Shown one piece after another: positions 29,460-37,602 of a stretch of DNA of 64,000 bases. The notes under the pieces are model-generated. The model had not been told where the DNA came from, ran no database searches, and saw only the letters and a list, made by a program, of their open reading frames with translations. The stretch lies in assembly GCF_005818865.1 (NCBI RefSeq), contig NZ_VBRY01000004.1:204847-268846 (forward strand). Reading direction: 5' to 3'. This DNA comes from Mariprofundus erugo. Lineage in GTDB: Bacteria; Pseudomonadota; Zetaproteobacteria; Mariprofundales; Mariprofundaceae. Position 1 is the stretch's first letter, and every line of letters begins with the position of its first letter. A program made the position numbers and the translations under genes.

Positions 29460-30467
29460 GGGGTCAGGCATGAGTTATTGAGTTATTGAGTTATTTCTAA
29501 GAAACTTGAGCTTTCCGGAGAACTCATCATCCGACCTGGCACGCTCAACAACCTTGCTTACCATCAGGCTTAGGGACGAAGGGTCGCGTTTCATTCTTCT
29601 TGCCAGCTCAGCCAGAGGCGACTGTCCGCACTCCAGAAGTAGCCAGCCCGCCACACCTCTCGCCTGTGCCAGTAAGCGCTTGCGACCCGGACCACAAAGC
29701 TCCCCGCTCTCAATGCCGAACTCCCGACAAACCGATGCAATCACCGCATCAACAGAGAGTGTATCGCGAACCCTTTCCCCGCATTGATCCATTACCCTGA
29801 CAACAAACTTATCGTCGCCAATCACCCGGCAATCATCATCCCCATGGTGAAACTCACCCTTATGCTCGCCGTCAAGCGCTGCATCCACAAACCGGGCATA
29901 CATCACTCTCGCGCGATCTGATTCGGGGGCGAACTGCGAAAGTACAGCTTTAGTCGTTAACCATGGAATCTTTTCATTTCCAATATATGCGCGATGACCG
30001 CTCCACTCGTAATCCTCCGGTGACGCTACCATTCCGGAGCGAACAGGGTTAAGGTGAATATAGCGTACCAGCTCCAGAAAATAGCTGTCTGCATCCACCA
30101 ACAGTGCTTTATAGCGGCCCTGAAACAGATGACCCGATTGACCCTGCCTCTGATTAAACCAACGGGTATATCGAAACGACAGGTTTTGCATAATCTTCGC
30201 AAGAGGGACAGCGCCAACCTGCAGCAACAGGTGAACATGATTGCTCATCAGGCAATAGGCATGAATGCGATGACCGTATCGCTCCACGCCCTCCTGGATC
30301 AGGTAGTAAAACCGGCTACGATCTGTCGTATCAATAAAAATCACCTGCCCGCCATTGCCGCGCAGCATTACATGATACAAACCGCCATCAACATGAAGTC
30401 TGGGTTTTCGTGCCATAGCCTTATCATAGCATGATCCAAAATAACTCAACAACTCATGCCTGACCCC
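29460..30467. mobile_element. REP-associated Y1 transposase element with inverted ends
   Basis: The unit is about 1.0 kb, bounded by 25-base inverted repeats (29460-29484 and 30443-30467) that differ at one position. Each contains GGGGTCAGGCATGAGTTATT or its complement. The transposase stop codon lies inside the left repeat, where GAGTTATT is repeated three times. The partial duplicate to its left and nearby GGGGTCA and TGACCCC strings show repeated activity at this site. Confidence 0.8.
29475..30416 (-). CDS. REP-associated tyrosine transposase (RAYT, IS200-like Y1)
   Basis: This 313-residue protein has an N-terminal Y1 transposase domain starting MARKPRLHVDGGLYHVM. The HUH metal motif is H60-x-H62 in SNHVHLLL, then LFQGRYKALLVD, and a likely catalytic Tyr near 119 in RYIHLNPVRSG. 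The C-terminal 130 residues carry a helix-turn-helix region with LAELARRMKRDPSSLS, as in longer RAYT proteins. RAYTs act on hairpin REP sequences and are usually single-copy, domesticated relatives of IS200/IS605 transposases. The frame extends 44 codons upstream, but the ATG at 30416 gives the conserved start. All catalytic residues look intact. Confidence 0.9.
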   Translation of the reverse strand: MARKPRLHVDGGLYHVMLRGNGGQVIFIDTTDRSRFYYLIQEGVERYGHRIHAYCLMSNHVHLLLQVGAVPLAKIMQNLSFRYTRWFNQRQGQSGHLFQGRYKALLVDADSYFLELVRYIHLNPVRSGMVASPEDYEWSGHRAYIGNEKIPWLTTKAVLSQFAPESDRARVMYARFVDAALDGEHKGEFHHGDDDCRVIGDDKFVVRVMDQCGERVRDTLSVDAVIASVCREFGIESGELCGPGRKRLLAQARGVAGWLLLECGQSPLAELARRMKRDPSSLSLMVSKVVERARSDDEFSGKLKFLRNNSITQ

Positions 30468-30563
30468 AGCATGACCCCAGCACTGATTTCGTTTACGCAA
30501 ACCAATAGTCAAGAAGTCAAGCCAGGCACCGGCACACAACAGGATCAATAAATCGATTCAGCA

Positions 30564-30592
30564 GAAAATGCGTAAAGCAAGGCCGGGTACCG
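30564..30592 (+). repeat. REP-like repeat, copy B
   Basis: GAAAATGCGTAAAGCAAGG followed by CCGGGTACCG, a diverged copy of the block at 26366-26395. CCAGGCACCG strings flank it at about 30525 and 30638. Confidence 0.6.
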
Positions 30593-30704
30593 AAATCCGG
30601 TTGACTCCAAGAAGCGGGATGGGCCATCCCATTATGCCAGGCACCGACACCGTTGGTTAACTGAAACTACCATGAGAAGTGAAATGAGAAACAATAATAA
30701 AAAC

Positions 30705-30735
30705 TTGAAACTTACTTCCCAATTACACTATAGTG
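30705..30735 (+). promoter_or_regulatory. Fic gene promoter with palindromic operator
   Basis: TTGAAA (30705-30710) and TATAGT (30729-30734) are 18 bases apart, each one base from the sigma-70 consensus. The -10 lies inside the perfect palindrome CACTATAGTG (30726-30735), a good site for a repressor. The Fic protein carries its own helix-turn-helix, so self-repression is a reasonable guess. Confidence 0.55.
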
Positions 30736-30765
30736 ACTCATGCTTAAGGAGCACAGGAGATAGTG

Positions 30766-31656
30766 ATGACATACCGTGAAATAGACTATCTTGATAAGAT
30801 AGAAAAGCTTCAGGAAGTGTATCCCATGTCGGCAGCAATGGCAGAAGCGATTGGGGTTTCAAGACGTTCGCTTCTCAATTGGCGAGACAGGCCGGAGTCG
30901 ATCAAAACAGAACACCGTTTTAATATTGATGTGCTTTTCTGCAAGCATTTCATTATTCCTGAATGGGATAAAAAAGGAGAAACGTTTACCCCGACTCTTC
31001 TGCAGGATGATCTCTCGGGAAATGATGCGCTGCTGATGCCCTTTCTGCGACGTTTGAGCTATGGCACGATCGAAATTGAGACAGGTATGTCGAAAGATGA
31101 TTTCGAGCGCGCAGTGGATGCAAAAAAGTTACCGAAAAACATGAGCATCGAGACATTCCACGAAGCAGTGAACACCTACCTCACCCATAAATGGTTGTGG
31201 CACAAATGCATTGATCGTGCCGAGCGCTTTGTGATTACAGAGGAGTCAGTCAAAGGGTTGCACGGCGATTTCATGCGCGGAATTCGTGAAGATGCAGGAT
31301 TTTATTCTCAGAAGATTCGTGTGATGGGCGGTCTGGATGCACTGCATACCACACTGCCGGAGGATATCCCCGAAGAGATGAATCGCTGGGCCTACAAGTG
31401 CAGTGATGCAGCAACCATCGAGGCAATAGCCAAAGCGCATGCCTGGTTCATTGCGATTCATCCGTTTGGCGATGGCAATGGTCGTGTCGGTCGTGCACTG
31501 ATTCTGGCGCAGTGTCTCAATGCCGGTCTTATGCCTCCACTGTTCGATAGTGAAAACCGGGCCATCTATTATGCCGCCATGGAACACGCCATGGTGCATG
31601 GCAGACATGCGCCCCTGATTCGCCTGTTCCATGAATCAGCTATCCGGGCCAGATAA
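30766..31656 (+). CDS. Fic family protein with N-terminal helix-turn-helix
   Basis: Fic enzymes transfer AMP or related groups to target proteins. This 296-residue protein has the full motif HPFGDGNGRVGR at 232-243, with the catalytic His and the phosphate- and metal-binding residues. A helix-turn-helix (about 22-45, MAEAIGVSRRSLLNW) lies at the N-terminus. I do not see the S/T-x-x-x-E-G/N inhibitory motif before the Fic core, nor a small antitoxin gene beside it. The ATG at 30766 is preferred over the adjacent GTG because AGGAG is seven bases away. It sits among REP-like repeats next to a transposase and looks acquired. Toxin, regulator or modifier cannot be decided. Confidence 0.87.
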   Translation: MTYREIDYLDKIEKLQEVYPMSAAMAEAIGVSRRSLLNWRDRPESIKTEHRFNIDVLFCKHFIIPEWDKKGETFTPTLLQDDLSGNDALLMPFLRRLSYGTIEIETGMSKDDFERAVDAKKLPKNMSIETFHEAVNTYLTHKWLWHKCIDRAERFVITEESVKGLHGDFMRGIREDAGFYSQKIRVMGGLDALHTTLPEDIPEEMNRWAYKCSDAATIEAIAKAHAWFIAIHPFGDGNGRVGRALILAQCLNAGLMPPLFDSENRAIYYAAMEHAMVHGRHAPLIRLFHESAIRAR

Positions 31657-31675
31657 GCATTTATTGCCGCGAGCA

Positions 31676-31736
31676 AAAAAATGCGCAAAACAAGACCAGG
31701 CACCGCCCCCCGGCACCGCCCCCCGGCACCGCCCCC
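31676..31736 (+). repeat. REP-like repeat, copy C, with 13-base tandem repeat
   Basis: The block AAAAATGCGCAAAACAAG-ACCAGGCACCG (31676-31705) runs into three tandem copies of GGCACCGCCCCCC (31699-31711, 31712-31724, 31725-31736, the last one base short). The expansion involves the CCAGGCACCG end of the REP-like unit. Confidence 0.75.
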
Positions 31737-31809
31737 AAAGCTGACAGCCTGCGGTTCCCCCCTTGCAGATCTGCCGAGGTGACCTGAATGCGCATGGAAA
31801 AGAGCAACA

Positions 31810-31866
31810 GCGTGACAAAGAGGCAGCAAGCCGATTGGACGGCCAACGGCCGCCCGCAGGGCGAGG
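31810..31866 (-). repeat. 57-base repeat shared with the H4-loop insertion at 43415-43471
   Basis: In inverted orientation it matches the segment inserted in hairpin H4 of the repeat at 43302-43528 with only about two base differences. It carries the palindromic GGCC(N)GGCC core and CGCCCGCAGGGCGAGG. Here it is free of the five-hairpin repeat, so it is a separate mobile or recombining module. Confidence 0.75.
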
Positions 31867-31879
31867 CTGATTCATCGAA

Positions 31880-32932
31880 TCAGTTGCTGATCAGTGTATG
31901 CGGTGGCGTCAGTTCATGAAGTGGCCAGCGCGGACGGGCATCCCATTCGGCAGGTGCCGGGGCTCCGGCGCCATAGCGGGCGAACGCCGCATAGGCGATC
32001 ATTGCGGCATTATCGGTGCAGTGACGCAGCTCCGGCAAAAACAGCTCCACGCCCTTGCCACGACTGGCCAGCAGTCCACGCAAGTGACTGTTGGCAGCCA
32101 CACCACCGGCAATCACCAGTCTGGGAGCCCGCTGCTGCCGGCAGGCACGCAGCGCCTTGCTGACCAGCACATCGCAAATGGCCTCTTCAATGGCTGCCGC
32201 CATATCCCGGCGATCCTGATCGGAAAGCGCTTCACTCCCCCCCAGCTTGCGAACAGCATACATCACCGCTGTTTTCAGGCCGGAAAAACTGAAGTCGAGA
32301 TTATCCTTGTTCAACATCGGACGAGGCAGCGGAAAACGGCTGGCATCCCCATCTCTGGCAAGGCGGGCCACCTCCGGTCCTCCCGGATAAGGCAAGCCGA
32401 GCAGGCGGGCCGACTTGTCAAAACATTCCCCTGCCGCATCATCCAGCGTCTGACCGATCAGACTATAGCTACCGATCGCATCCACACGCACCAGCATGGT
32501 ATGGCCACCTGACACCAGCAGCGTAATAAACGGGAAGGCCGGCAGCTGCCCAGCCAGTCCCGGTGCCAGAAGGTGGCCCTCCATATGATGAACAGGCAGC
32601 ACAGGAATGCCGTGCACACAAGCCGCAGCTCGTGCAAAAGAGGTACCGACCAGCAGCGCCCCCATCAGTCCCGGCCCGGAAGTCACGGCAATCGCGTCAA
32701 TGTGATTCCAGCCGAGATCTGCCTCCTGCATCACCGCATCCACCATCGGGGGCAATGCCGCCAGGTGCTCGCGCGATGCCACCTCCGGCACCACACCGCC
32801 AAATCGGGCATGCGTCTCAATCTGCGAAGCAATCTGTTCGGCAAGAATGCGCCCGCAACCGGTTGCCGCATCCCCGGCATAAAGGGCGACAGCCGTTTCA
32901 TCGCATGAAGATTCAATGGCCAGTATGTTCAT
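31880..32932 (-). CDS. tsaD: tRNA N6-threonylcarbamoyladenosine transferase
   Basis: TsaD joins threonylcarbamoyl-AMP to A37 of ANN-decoding tRNAs, working with TsaB and TsaE; it is essential in most bacteria. The 350-residue protein has MNILAIESSCDETAVAL, the metal-binding HHMEGHLLAP, FITLLVSGGHT, GEVFDK-like GECFDKSARLLG, and VIAGGVAANSHLR. The ATG at 32932 has AAAGGA eight bases upstream and lies one base after the hyuB stop, so translation is coupled to the hydantoinase genes. The open frame extends 18 codons further but would overlap hyuB. Confidence 0.96.
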   Translation of the reverse strand: MNILAIESSCDETAVALYAGDAATGCGRILAEQIASQIETHARFGGVVPEVASREHLAALPPMVDAVMQEADLGWNHIDAIAVTSGPGLMGALLVGTSFARAAACVHGIPVLPVHHMEGHLLAPGLAGQLPAFPFITLLVSGGHTMLVRVDAIGSYSLIGQTLDDAAGECFDKSARLLGLPYPGGPEVARLARDGDASRFPLPRPMLNKDNLDFSFSGLKTAVMYAVRKLGGSEALSDQDRRDMAAAIEEAICDVLVSKALRACRQQRAPRLVIAGGVAANSHLRGLLASRGKGVELFLPELRHCTDNAAMIAYAAFARYGAGAPAPAEWDARPRWPLHELTPPHTLISN

Positions 32933-32933
32933 C

Positions 32934-34490
32934 TCAAATGTCCTTTTGCTGCCTGTTTTTAAGCCGGCTGCCATAGCCACCGCCACCGGGTGTTTCTACC
33001 CGTAACACATCACCGCTGACCAGTGTCTGCGTACATTTGGCCGGCAATGAGCGCCACGCCCCATGGTGATAAAGCATATTGCGCCCGCTGCTGCCATCTT
33101 CCCCGCCAGCCAGTCCGAACGGCGCGGTCTGACGTCGCTCACTGAGCAGCGAGAGGTGACACTCCTGCAGCACCTCCCACTCCCGCACCAGCCCGTCACC
33201 GCCACGATACATACCTTCACCACCGGAGCCTCGCCGCACGCCATATGTACGCACTCTCAGCGGATAATGCATTTCCAGCACCTCCACCGATGAGTTTTTG
33301 GTGTTGGTCATGTGGCACTGTACCGCTGATACCCCTGCTCCGGCAGCATGTGCCCCCATGCCTCCGGCCAGCGTCTCGTAATAGACCCACTCAGCGGAAC
33401 CGAAGATCACATTATTCATCGTTCCCTGTGCCGCTGCCGGAATACGTTCGGGCAGCGCCTGTGCCAGTGCCCCCAGCATCACATCGACAATGCGCTGGCT
33501 GGTCTCGACATTACCGGCCGCAACCGCAGCTCCTTCGCCGGCATTCACCAGTGATCCGGCCACGGCCGTCAGGGTAATCGGCTCAAAAATTGCCGCAGTC
33601 TGCGGCACATGGGCAGGCATCAGGCAGCGGAAAACATAAAACACACTCGCTGCGGTTACCGCCAGCGGACAATTCACCGGCCCGGCCGTTTGCGCTGCCG
33701 ATCCGGTAAAATCGACATGGGCCCGCTCGCCATCAATCGTCACACATACCCGGATGACAAGAGTCCCCGAACCACAGCCATCATCCTCCAGCACATCCTC
33801 AAACCGGTATATGCCATCGGGAATGGCTGCAATACACTGTTGCCCGTAACGGGATGAAACCTGCATCAATGCATGGAACATCGTCGCCAGCCACTGCGGA
33901 GCAAAGCCTGCCAACCGCCTGGCCCCGATAGCGCACGCTGCACGCTGGGCGGCAAGATCAGCCAGCCGTTCATCCACCGAGCGTACCCGCTGACGAAAGG
34001 CATCCATCAACGCCCCCTGTTCCTGCCCCGCCTTAAACCAGTAGCAGGGTGCAATCACCAGCCCCTCATCCTCAAGTCGTGTTTCGAGCCCCATTGATCC
34101 GGGAGAGCGGCCGCCAATATCGGCATGATGTGCCCGTGCCGCACTGAAACCGGCAAGCTCTCCCTGAATAAATACCGGCATCACCACGGTGATATCGGGG
34201 AGATGCGTCCCGCCCAGACGGGGATCATTAAAGACCACCACATCCCCTTCCTGCCAGTGAAAACGGCCTGTCACCTCACGCATGGCAAAAGCCATCGATC
34301 CCAGATGAACGGGAATATGTGCCGCCTGTGACACCAGAGCGCCACTGCGATCGAACAGCGCACAGGAGTAATCTTCCCGATCCCGAATATTGGGGGAAAC
34401 AGCGCTGTGTCTGAGTACCGCCCCCATCTCTTCACAAATAGCGGCCAGCCGATGGGTAAACAGACTGACAGCAACCACATCCGTATTCAT
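32934..34490 (-). CDS. hyuB: Hydantoinase B / 5-oxoprolinase-type subunit
   Basis: This 518-residue protein belongs to the HyuB family, the partner subunit of ATP-dependent N-methylhydantoinase, acetone/acetophenone carboxylase and oxoprolinase complexes. Typical segments are SPNIRDREDYSCALFD near the N-terminus, DVVVFNDPRLGGTHLPDI, ARAHHADIGGRSPGSM, GNVETSQRIVD, and VETPGGGGYG at the C-terminus. It overlaps hyuA by four bases (ATGA), as expected for a two-subunit enzyme. The substrate (hydantoin, oxoproline or a ketone) cannot be told; no transporter or carboxylase gamma subunit is nearby. Confidence 0.9.
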   Translation of the reverse strand: MNTDVVAVSLFTHRLAAICEEMGAVLRHSAVSPNIRDREDYSCALFDRSGALVSQAAHIPVHLGSMAFAMREVTGRFHWQEGDVVVFNDPRLGGTHLPDITVVMPVFIQGELAGFSAARAHHADIGGRSPGSMGLETRLEDEGLVIAPCYWFKAGQEQGALMDAFRQRVRSVDERLADLAAQRAACAIGARRLAGFAPQWLATMFHALMQVSSRYGQQCIAAIPDGIYRFEDVLEDDGCGSGTLVIRVCVTIDGERAHVDFTGSAAQTAGPVNCPLAVTAASVFYVFRCLMPAHVPQTAAIFEPITLTAVAGSLVNAGEGAAVAAGNVETSQRIVDVMLGALAQALPERIPAAAQGTMNNVIFGSAEWVYYETLAGGMGAHAAGAGVSAVQCHMTNTKNSSVEVLEMHYPLRVRTYGVRRGSGGEGMYRGGDGLVREWEVLQECHLSLLSERRQTAPFGLAGGEDGSSGRNMLYHHGAWRSLPAKCTQTLVSGDVLRVETPGGGGYGSRLKNRQQKDI

Positions 34491-36472
34491 ACCAGCGTCT
34501 CCAGCAGAAGATGACCGTGCGGCGACAATTGCAGCTGCCAGCCGGCTGGCAGCCAGGTGGTGGCAATATCCTCAAGCACCAGCGCAGGTCCGGTCAACTG
34601 CATCCCCGGCAGCAGCGCCGATCGCTGATAGGCAGGAACGGACATGGCGGTAGCGACATCCCCGACTGCAGCATAAACATCTGTAAAGGTGGAAGGCAAC
34701 GCCTCCCCGCCCACTGACTGCATCGTTGGCCAGGCGAGTTCGGTGCGATCCACACAGGCAGTCAGGCGGACCGTGATCACCTCAACCGGCCGATCAAGCA
34801 GATGGCCGTATGCCTGACGATGTGCCCGGGCAAAGCGCTCCAGCAACAGCGCGATATCCACCGGCTCATTTCCATCCGGTAGCGAAATCAAGAGATGAAA
34901 TCCCTGCCCTGCATAACGCATATCCACGCGCCGCTCAAACAACAGGGGCAATCCCGGCATCTGTTGCCGGGCCTCATCACTGAGCTCCCCGAACAACGAG
35001 GTAAGCTGAACCACCGTATCGGCATGCGCAGCATCCATACAACGGGTGCGGGAGAATTCACTCTGCTGCCTGCCAGCCAGCATGCCAAGCGCTGAAAATG
35101 CACCGCTGGCAACCGGGATAATCACCTTGCGCATCGAAAGTTTTTCGGCCAGCGCACAGGCATGCAAACCGCCCGCACCACCGAAACAGAGCAGTGAAAA
35201 ATCGCCGGGATCATAGCCCTTCTGCACAGAAACCACGCGCAGGGCACCGGCCATATGCTCCTCGGCAATATCGATGACGGCACGGGCCGCCTGCAGGGGC
35301 GTCAGCCCCAGGGCCCTGCCATAGCGCTCAAATGCCTCTGCTGCTGCCTGACGATCAAGCGGCAATGAACCGGCCAGACGTGCATCAGCCGGAATACGCC
35401 CGAGCAGCAGGTTGGCATCGGTCACCGTCACCTCTTCTCCTCCGCGCCCGTAACATACCGGGCCGGGGAATGCGCCCGCTGACTGAGGCCCCACCTGCGG
35501 CAAACCGGCCTCATCGATCCATGCCTGTGACCCGCCGCCGGCACCAATGGTATGAATATCGAGCATCGGCAATGAAACAGGCAGCCCTGCCAGCTTGCCT
35601 TCGGTGGTCATCAGCGGCTCACCGCACATCAGGGCCACATCGGTGCTGGTTCCGCCCATATCAAAGGTCAGTAACTGATCGGTATGCAATTGCCGGCCCA
35701 CGCGTCCTGCTGCCACCAGACCTCCGGCCGGGCCGGAAAGAAGCAGCCTGACGGCGTGCTCACCGGCGGCTTCCGCCTGCATCACCCCGCCGGCAGAGTG
35801 CATCACATAGAGATATTTGGGGCTCAATACATGCTGCAAACGGCGAAGGTAGCGTTGTACAAGCGGGCCGACATAAGCATTAAGAAACGTGGTTGCCGCG
35901 CGTTCGTATTCACGATACTCAGCCAGCACCTGATGCGATGCCGAGGCAAACAGATGCTCCGGCAATGCCGCAGCCACTTCACGCTCATGGGCAGGATTCA
36001 GGAATGAAAACAGCATGCAGATCGCTACCGCATCATAATTACCCGCACGAATGTAGCCGCATAACTGCTTCAGGGCCCCATGATCAAGCGGCTCGGCCGG
36101 CGCCCCTGCCGCATCAATCCTGCCGGCAAGACCCACACAATCATCACGACCAAGCCATTGCTCCGGCAGCTCCGGACAAAGCTGATATAGTTCAGCTCGG
36201 GTTTGCCTTCCGATCGTCAGCAAATCTTCAAAGCCTGCATTGGTGACGAAGAGTGTTTTCACACCTTTGCGCTCCAGCACTGCATTGGTGGCTACGGTGG
36301 AGCCGTGGACCAGGTGCAATTGATCCGCCTGCAATCCCATTTCGGCAATGCCCTGCTCAATGGCAAGCGAGGGATCGGTTGGTGTCGACAACACCTTGTG
36401 AAAACGCAGCCCTTGCGCGCTGTAATATACAAAATCGGTAAAGGTTCCGCCGGTATCTACGCCTAAAAACAT
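34487..36472 (-). CDS. hyuA: Hydantoinase A / 5-oxoprolinase-type ATPase subunit
   Basis: HyuA subunits bind ATP with an actin-like fold and activate the substrate for ring opening or carboxylation with HyuB. The protein has 661 residues from the ATG at 36472. It starts MFLGVDTGGTFTDFV, the phosphate-1 motif of the family, followed by HGSTVATNAVLERKG, LLSGPAGGLVAAG, LTFDMGGTSTDVAL and FGGAGGLHACALAE. The frame extends nine codons to a GTG; neither start has an ideally spaced ribosome-binding site. It is the first gene of hyuA-hyuB-tsaD. Confidence 0.9.
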   Translation of the reverse strand: MFLGVDTGGTFTDFVYYSAQGLRFHKVLSTPTDPSLAIEQGIAEMGLQADQLHLVHGSTVATNAVLERKGVKTLFVTNAGFEDLLTIGRQTRAELYQLCPELPEQWLGRDDCVGLAGRIDAAGAPAEPLDHGALKQLCGYIRAGNYDAVAICMLFSFLNPAHEREVAAALPEHLFASASHQVLAEYREYERAATTFLNAYVGPLVQRYLRRLQHVLSPKYLYVMHSAGGVMQAEAAGEHAVRLLLSGPAGGLVAAGRVGRQLHTDQLLTFDMGGTSTDVALMCGEPLMTTEGKLAGLPVSLPMLDIHTIGAGGGSQAWIDEAGLPQVGPQSAGAFPGPVCYGRGGEEVTVTDANLLLGRIPADARLAGSLPLDRQAAAEAFERYGRALGLTPLQAARAVIDIAEEHMAGALRVVSVQKGYDPGDFSLLCFGGAGGLHACALAEKLSMRKVIIPVASGAFSALGMLAGRQQSEFSRTRCMDAAHADTVVQLTSLFGELSDEARQQMPGLPLLFERRVDMRYAGQGFHLLISLPDGNEPVDIALLLERFARAHRQAYGHLLDRPVEVITVRLTACVDRTELAWPTMQSVGGEALPSTFTDVYAAVGDVATAMSVPAYQRSALLPGMQLTGPALVLEDIATTWLPAGWQLQLSPHGHLLLETLV

Positions 36473-36580
36473 GGCGCGATAGTATCGCCTTCCGGCCACA
36501 GCTGTTAGGGATAATCTGAGTCACAATATCCCGGCAGGGATTCAGCACGAAAATGGTTGAATTGCAGGAAAAATTGAGAT

Positions 36581-36641
36581 CACGCTTTTGCCGTTGCGGA
36601 GTGATGTTTGCCAGGATGACAATAAATCAGCATCTCCCTAG
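36581..36641 (+). repeat. Five-hairpin repeat, truncated right half
   Basis: CACGCTTTTGCC through CAATAAATCAGCATCTCCCTA matches the right third of the 157-bp element: loop and right arm of H4, H5 and the terminal sequence. The left part is missing or diverged beyond recognition. It lies between the divergent hyuA and outer-membrane protein genes. Confidence 0.7.
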
Positions 36642-36720
36642 ATTTACCGGCTTCAGGCAAGCGGCAATCCGGTCCGTCATCAAGAACCGGCATTTCACCA
36701 TTTCAATCATGGAGCAATCA

Positions 36721-37473
36721 ATGAAGTACAAAGCAATCGCCCTGCTGGCAGCAGCCATTGGTATCAGTCATACAGCCCTGGCCGATGAAGCATTCTCCAT
36801 TAAGCCGGGTTATATGCTCCTCTCTCCATCCGGTACATTCGGCACAACCATCAATAACGCCGGCAACCAGATGGATGTCAAAAAGGATCTGAATTTCGGC
36901 AACAGCAGCCAGGCATTCGGCGAAATTGATATCAACCTTGGCGATTCCACCCTGGCGGTCAGCTATGTCCCGTTCAATTTCGGCGGCTCATCGACGCTCA
37001 CCCGCAATGTCACTTATAACGGTCAGACCTATACCGCGGCCACCGCCACATCGAGCTCCGTGCAGGGCAATATCTTTGATGTCGGATATACCTATTACCT
37101 GCTTAACATGGATGATCTCCCGTCGCGCATTCAGATCGGTATCGAAACAGCGGCCAAAACCATCAGTGCCCAGGCATCGGTCACCGGCGCCGGTGTGACC
37201 TCCAGTAAAAGCATTACCCTGCCGATCCCGACCCTCGGGCTGCGAGGACGTGTGGCGCTGGCGGATTTTATTGGTGTCACGGGCCGCATCGGGTATATCG
37301 GCTATGCCAACAATGCATTCACCGATATGGAAAGCCAGATTGAGTTCTCTCCGCTGCCTACACTCGGCATCTTTGCTGGCTACCGCTATATGAAACTGAA
37401 AATCGATAACAGTGGCTTTCTTGCCAACATGACCATGAAGGGACCGATCGTCGGCGGCTTCTTCCGTTTCTGA
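36721..37473 (+). CDS. Outer-membrane beta-barrel protein
   Basis: The 250-residue protein starts with a clear signal peptide, MKYKAIALLAAAIGISHTALA, cleaved before DEAFS. The mature part alternates hydrophobic and polar residues as in a small beta-barrel, has Gly- and Thr-rich turns, and ends GGFFRF with the C-terminal Phe recognised by the BAM machinery. I cannot name the family with confidence; it resembles OmpW/OmpA-type barrels in size. The ATG at 36721 has GGAG six bases upstream; the longer open frame runs back through a repeat and is rejected. A strong terminator follows. Function unknown. Confidence 0.82.
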   Translation: MKYKAIALLAAAIGISHTALADEAFSIKPGYMLLSPSGTFGTTINNAGNQMDVKKDLNFGNSSQAFGEIDINLGDSTLAVSYVPFNFGGSSTLTRNVTYNGQTYTAATATSSSVQGNIFDVGYTYYLLNMDDLPSRIQIGIETAAKTISAQASVTGAGVTSSKSITLPIPTLGLRGRVALADFIGVTGRIGYIGYANNAFTDMESQIEFSPLPTLGIFAGYRYMKLKIDNSGFLANMTMKGPIVGGFFRF

Positions 37474-37558
37474 ACGGTGAAAATGTATCGCAACGCATCA
37501 TCTGCATGCACGGATAAAACTCCGGAGAAGATACCGCTCATCAGCATCTCCCTCATAT

Positions 37559-37589
37559 AAAAAGGCCGGGGCAATGCCCCGGCCTTTTT
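37559..37589. terminator. Bidirectional intrinsic terminator
   Basis: A perfect 14-bp stem (37559-37572 with 37576-37589) closes a three-base loop, with five A's before and five T's after. It serves both the barrel gene and the converging icd. Confidence 0.95.
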
Positions 37590-37602
37590 ATATTCCATAC
37601 AA

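Larger units (their letters stand above)
30417..30765. other. Intergenic region between RAYT and Fic genes
   Basis: These 349 bases hold the right inverted repeat of the transposase element, several CCAGGCACCG strings, a REP-like copy, GGATGGGCCATCC (a short palindrome near 30618) and the Fic promoter. No gene is seen. Confidence 0.6.

Noticed and set aside
31699..31736. GC-rich tandem repeat as a CRISPR or origin iteron
   Set aside because: Only three 13-base units, no spacers, no rep or DnaA boxes. It is an expansion of a REP-like end.
36553..36720. 56-codon N-terminal extension of the outer-membrane protein
   Set aside because: It reads through a copy of the dispersed repeat and would bury the signal peptide. 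The ATG at 36721 has a ribosome-binding site.
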